Shown piece by piece: positions 5,778-7,931 of a stretch of DNA of 7,931 bases. Position 1 is the stretch's first letter. Each line of letters begins with the position of its first letter. Origin of the DNA: Novosphingobium sp. (GTDB lineage Bacteria; Pseudomonadota; Alphaproteobacteria; Sphingomonadales; Sphingomonadaceae); NCBI GenBank assembly GCA_027490345.1, contig JAIXYF010000238.1, positions 1 through 7,931 on the forward strand, in the 5' to 3' direction. The notes below the pieces were generated by a model that was not told where the DNA came from, did not search any database, and saw only the letters and a list, made by a program, of their open reading frames with translations. The translations under genes and the position numbers were made by a program.

Positions 5778-6653
5778 GTGCTGCGCCATTTCGGCATGTC
5801 CAGCGGCGGCGACAGCGGCAGCACCGGCCCCGATCTTTCGCGCTGGACCGATATCGTTGACCGGCACCAGCACCCCGAAGGCGAAGTGACCATCGGCGTG
5901 GTGGGCAAGTATGTCGGCTTGCAGGATGCCTACAAATCGCTCAACGAGGCGCTGGTTCATGGCGGCATGGCGCACCGGGTGAAGGTCAACATCCGCTGGA
6001 TCGATGCCGAGATCTTCGAAAAGGACGACGCCGAGATCGCCGCCTATCTGGAACCGATGCACGGCATTCTGGTGCCCGGCGGGTTTGGCGAGCGCGGCAC
6101 CGAAGGCAAGATCGCCAGCGTGCGCTTTGCCCGCGAACGGCGCGTGCCCTTCTTCGGCATCTGCCTTGGCATGCAGATGGCCTGCATCGAAGGCGCGCGC
6201 AATCTGGCCGGAATTGCCGGCGCAGGATCGACCGAATTTGGCCCTTCGCAGGAACCGGTGGTGGGCATCATCACCGAATGGATGACGCCCGAGGGGCTGG
6301 AAACGCGGGCAGCCGGCGGCGATCTGGGCGGCACGATGCGGCTGGGCGCCTATGAGGCGCAGCTTTCGGGCAACAGCCATGTTGCGCAGATTTATGAGGC
6401 GACTGTGATTCAGGAGCGCCACCGCCACCGCTACGAAGTGAACGTGGCATACCGCGAGCGGCTGGAGAACGAGGGGCTGGTGTTCTCGGGCATGTCGCCC
6501 GATGGGCTGCTGCCTGAAATCGTCGAGCGGCCCGACCATCCGTGGTTCATCGGTGTGCAGTTCCATCCCGAGCTCAAAAGCCGCCCGTTCGATCCGCACC
6601 CCTTGTTCAAAGGCTTTATCGGTGCGGCGGTGAAGCAGGCCCGTCTGGTCTGA
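5778..6653 (+). CDS. pyrG: CTP synthase, C-terminal glutamine amidotransferase domain (downstream part of interrupted pyrG)
   Basis: This is the class I glutaminase half of CTP synthase, which releases ammonia from glutamine and passes it to the synthase domain. In numbering of the full 549-residue protein, it holds VGKYVGLQDAYKSLNEAL, the oxyanion-loop region PGGFGERGTEGK, the nucleophile Cys387 in FFGICLGMQ, and His521 and Glu523 in QFHPELKSRP, so the triad is complete. Nothing suggests decay. The GTG at 5778 is the first possible restart after the TAG and has AGGGG (5761-5765) twelve bases upstream. An ATG at 5796 is another option but has no good ribosome-binding site. Independent translation is possible but unproven; more probably this is the continuation of a single gene from 5004. 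Split two-chain bacterial CTP synthases are not something I know of. Confidence 0.9.
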   Translation: MLRHFGMSSGGDSGSTGPDLSRWTDIVDRHQHPEGEVTIGVVGKYVGLQDAYKSLNEALVHGGMAHRVKVNIRWIDAEIFEKDDAEIAAYLEPMHGILVPGGFGERGTEGKIASVRFARERRVPFFGICLGMQMACIEGARNLAGIAGAGSTEFGPSQEPVVGIITEWMTPEGLETRAAGGDLGGTMRLGAYEAQLSGNSHVAQIYEATVIQERHRHRYEVNVAYRERLENEGLVFSGMSPDGLLPEIVERPDHPWFIGVQFHPELKSRPFDPHPLFKGFIGAAVKQARLV

Positions 6654-6658
6654 TGAAA

Positions 6659-6680
6659 CCGCTTTGATCTGGCCAAGCGG
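6659..6680 (+). terminator. Weak hairpin after pyrG
   Basis: CCGCTT (6659-6664) and AAGCGG (6675-6680) form a six-pair stem around a ten-base loop, starting six bases after the pyrG stop. There is no T run and the loop is large, so this is only a weak candidate for a pyrG transcript end before the Crp-like gene. Confidence 0.2.
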
Positions 6681-6708
6681 GCGCGAGGCGGGCTAGACAG
6701 CGCGGCTT

Positions 6709-6717
6709 GAGGGGGAG
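6709..6717 (+). promoter_or_regulatory. Strong ribosome-binding site that fixes the GTG start of the Crp-like gene
   Basis: GAGGGGGAG lies six bases (TTTCTT) before the GTG at 6724. It is the clearest purine-rich Shine-Dalgarno in the window and decides the start, since no in-frame ATG lies nearby. Confidence 0.7.
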
Positions 6718-6723
6718 TTTCTT

Positions 6724-7425
6724 GTGGACGCTGCAACGCTTGCCGAGACACTGACAGCGTCAAGCCTCCTGGCGGGCTGCTCGCCAGAGGAACTGGCCGA
6801 TATCGGCGCGCGCGGCGCCGTGCGGGCGTTCAAGCCGGGCGCGGCGATCATTCGGCAGGGCGATCCGGGCGACACGCTGTGGATCATGCTTTCGGGCCTG
6901 GCGCGGGTGAGCATGGTGGCGGCCAACGGGCGCGAGATCGTGCTTGATTATGCCGAGCGCGGCGCGGTGCTGGGCGAGATCGCGTTTCTGGATGGCGGCG
7001 AGCGCACGGCAAGCGTGGAAGCAATCGAGCCGGTGGAAGCGCTGGGGCTGACCCGCAGCGCCTTTGCCGAGATCGTGGGCAAGCATCAGGGGCTTGCCAT
7101 GCGGCTGCTGCAGGCGATGGCCCGGCGGCTGCGGCAAAACAACACGGTGATCGAGGCGGACCGCGCCTATACGTCCGGCCCGCGCCTAGCGCGCTTTCTG
7201 CTGCGCCTGATGATGAGCGGCGAAGGGCTTGAAGCGCAAGGAGGAGAGGCCCGCCTCAAGATCGCGCTGAGCCAGGGCGAGCTGGGCAATTTTGCGGGCA
7301 TGTCGCGCGAGCAGATCAACCGCCAGCTTTCGACCTGGGCCGAGGGCGGGATTGTCTCGCTCAAGACAGGCCGCGTGACCGTTCTCGACCGCGAGGCGCT
7401 CGTGGATATTGCCGAGGCTTGGTAA
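6724..7425 (+). CDS. Crp/Fnr-family transcriptional regulator
   Basis: A 233-residue regulator with the Crp architecture: an N-terminal cyclic-nucleotide-binding beta-roll (about residues 14-120), a dimerisation helix (about 121-147) and a C-terminal winged helix-turn-helix (about 150-225). The effector pocket contains LGEIAFLDGGERTASV (83-98), preserving the Gly-Glu and Arg-Ser/Thr positions that contact cAMP in E. coli CRP, so binding of cAMP or another cyclic nucleotide is plausible. There is no FNR-type cysteine cluster; I see only Cys19. The recognition helix GMSREQINRQLSTW has R195, E196 and R200 at the spacing of CRP's R180, E181 and R185, which suggests TGTGA-like half-sites. It starts at GTG 6724, 70 bases after pyrG, and may be independently transcribed. 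Its target genes cannot be told from this sequence, though a carbohydrate-active gene follows directly. A specific gene symbol is not justified. Confidence 0.9.
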   Translation: MDAATLAETLTASSLLAGCSPEELADIGARGAVRAFKPGAAIIRQGDPGDTLWIMLSGLARVSMVAANGREIVLDYAERGAVLGEIAFLDGGERTASVEAIEPVEALGLTRSAFAEIVGKHQGLAMRLLQAMARRLRQNNTVIEADRAYTSGPRLARFLLRLMMSGEGLEAQGGEARLKIALSQGELGNFAGMSREQINRQLSTWAEGGIVSLKTGRVTVLDREALVDIAEAW

Positions 7426-7433
7426 CGTATACG
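7426..7433. promoter_or_regulatory. Small palindrome in an AT-richer patch before the GH13 gene
   Basis: CGTATACG is a perfect 8-bp palindrome immediately after the stop of the Crp-like gene, flanked by a GGTA (7421-7424) and TACC (7436-7439) pair whose centre is displaced by half a base. It lies in an unusually AT-rich patch 45-52 bases before the GH13 ATG, so it could be an operator or part of a promoter. No convincing -35/-10 pair is visible. Confidence 0.25.
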
Positions 7434-7477
7434 AATACCGTCTGGTCTCCCGCGCCGGGGGCTGTCACCGTGGCGGC

Positions 7478-7931
7478 ATGATCAGACATCTCGCTCTTGC
7501 CGCTCTGCTTGCGTTCCCCGGCCTTGTGCAGGCAGCGCAGCCTTTGCCGATCACCGATGGGGTGAGTGCGGTGAAGCACCCCGAATGGTCGCAGCGGGCG
7601 ACGATCTATGAAGTGAACATCCGGCAATACACGCCCGAGGGCACTTTCCGCGCCTTCGAGAAACACTTGCCGCGCCTGCGCCGGATGGGCGTCGACGTGC
7701 TGTGGATCATGCCGGTCAACCCCGTCGCCAAGAAAGAGCGCAAGGGCTCGCTCGGCAGCTATTACGCGGTGAGCGACTATATGGCGGTGAACCCGGAATA
7801 CGGCGACATGGCCGATTTCAAGCACCTTGTGAACGCAGCGCACCAGCAGGGCTTCAAGGTCATTCTCGATTGGGTGGCGAACCATACCGGGTGGGACCAT
7901 GTGTGGACGCGCGAGCATCCGGACTGGTATC
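7478..7931 (+). CDS. Secreted alpha-amylase-family (GH13) glycoside hydrolase, 3' end missing
   Basis: The ATG at 7478 opens a frame that runs off the right edge after 151 complete codons. Residues 1-19 are a Sec signal peptide (MIRH, a hydrophobic Leu/Ala core, and V-Q-A before the likely cut after Ala19), so the enzyme is exported to the periplasm or beyond. The mature part begins a GH13 TIM barrel: ATIYEVNIRQYTPEGTF (41-57) on strand 1, GVDVLWIMPVNP (71-82) on strand 2, GSYYAVSDYMAVNPEYG (93-109), and conserved region I as DWVANHTG (131-138). The catalytic Asp, Glu and Asp of regions II-IV lie outside the window, so activity and exact specificity (alpha-amylase, maltogenic or oligosaccharide hydrolase) cannot be judged. 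The ribosome-binding site is weak (GGCGG close to the ATG). It follows the Crp-like regulator by 52 bases on the same strand, and may be its target or simply a neighbour. Confidence 0.92.
   Translation, partial: MIRHLALAALLAFPGLVQAAQPLPITDGVSAVKHPEWSQRATIYEVNIRQYTPEGTFRAFEKHLPRLRRMGVDVLWIMPVNPVAKKERKGSLGSYYAVSDYMAVNPEYGDMADFKHLVNAAHQQGFKVILDWVANHTGWDHVWTREHPDWY

Noticed and set aside
5526..6599. Open minus-strand frame of 357 codons opposite pyrG
   Set aside because: It is antisense to the highly conserved CTP synthase sequence. Long reverse-frame openings are common in GC-rich genes, and its length does not indicate coding.
5004..6653. A frameshift as the cause of the pyrG interruption
   Set aside because: Both halves are in the same frame and the protein alignment is continuous across the TAG, so a substitution, not an insertion or deletion, is responsible.

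Overview
The window is ordinary GC-rich chromosomal DNA from what is most likely a sphingomonad alphaproteobacterium (Sphingomonas/Novosphingobium group). This assignment rests on base composition, the protein sequences, the order ppiD-trpE divergent from tpiA-secG-pyrG, and a SecG with a long Ala/Pro/Gly tail. It is inference from recognition, not a database result. I see no insertion sequence, phage gene, CRISPR array, tRNA or rRNA.

Layout. Positions 1-3176 are read on the minus strand: a PpiD/SurA-like membrane-anchored periplasmic folding factor (1236-3176), then trpE (anthranilate synthase component I) 4 bases after its stop, running off the left edge without its last ~90-100 residues. 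A 228-bp divergent intergenic region (3177-3404) separates this unit from plus-strand genes: tpiA (triosephosphate isomerase), secG (SecYEG subunit), pyrG (CTP synthase), a Crp/Fnr-family regulator, and the first 151 codons of a secreted GH13 alpha-amylase-family enzyme cut by the right edge. The partial trpE and GH13 genes are both clear although neither has a stop codon inside the window.

The most notable feature is in pyrG. The gene reads as a complete 549-residue CTP synthase in a single frame, except for a TAG at 5760-5762 (codon 253), where the family normally has Glu in a Y-H-x-E-G-L-D motif. Both sides are otherwise intact. It is therefore a recent one-base nonsense change or sequence error, a suppressed or read-through amber, or, least likely, a gene split into separate synthase and glutaminase chains. 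Because CTP synthase is normally essential, this needs resolving.

The intergenic regions hold three compact hairpins after tpiA and secG whose six-base loops all fit GNNTCA, a three-copy 12-bp tandem repeat ahead of a candidate pyrG promoter, and an unusual tpiA start. There the best ribosome-binding site serves a tiny out-of-frame ORF that overlaps the tpiA ATG.

Functionally the genes are mostly housekeeping: tryptophan synthesis, envelope protein folding, glycolysis, protein export and CTP synthesis. A cyclic-nucleotide-type regulator and a carbohydrate-degrading enzyme sit at the right end. I found no convincing undescribed multi-gene system.
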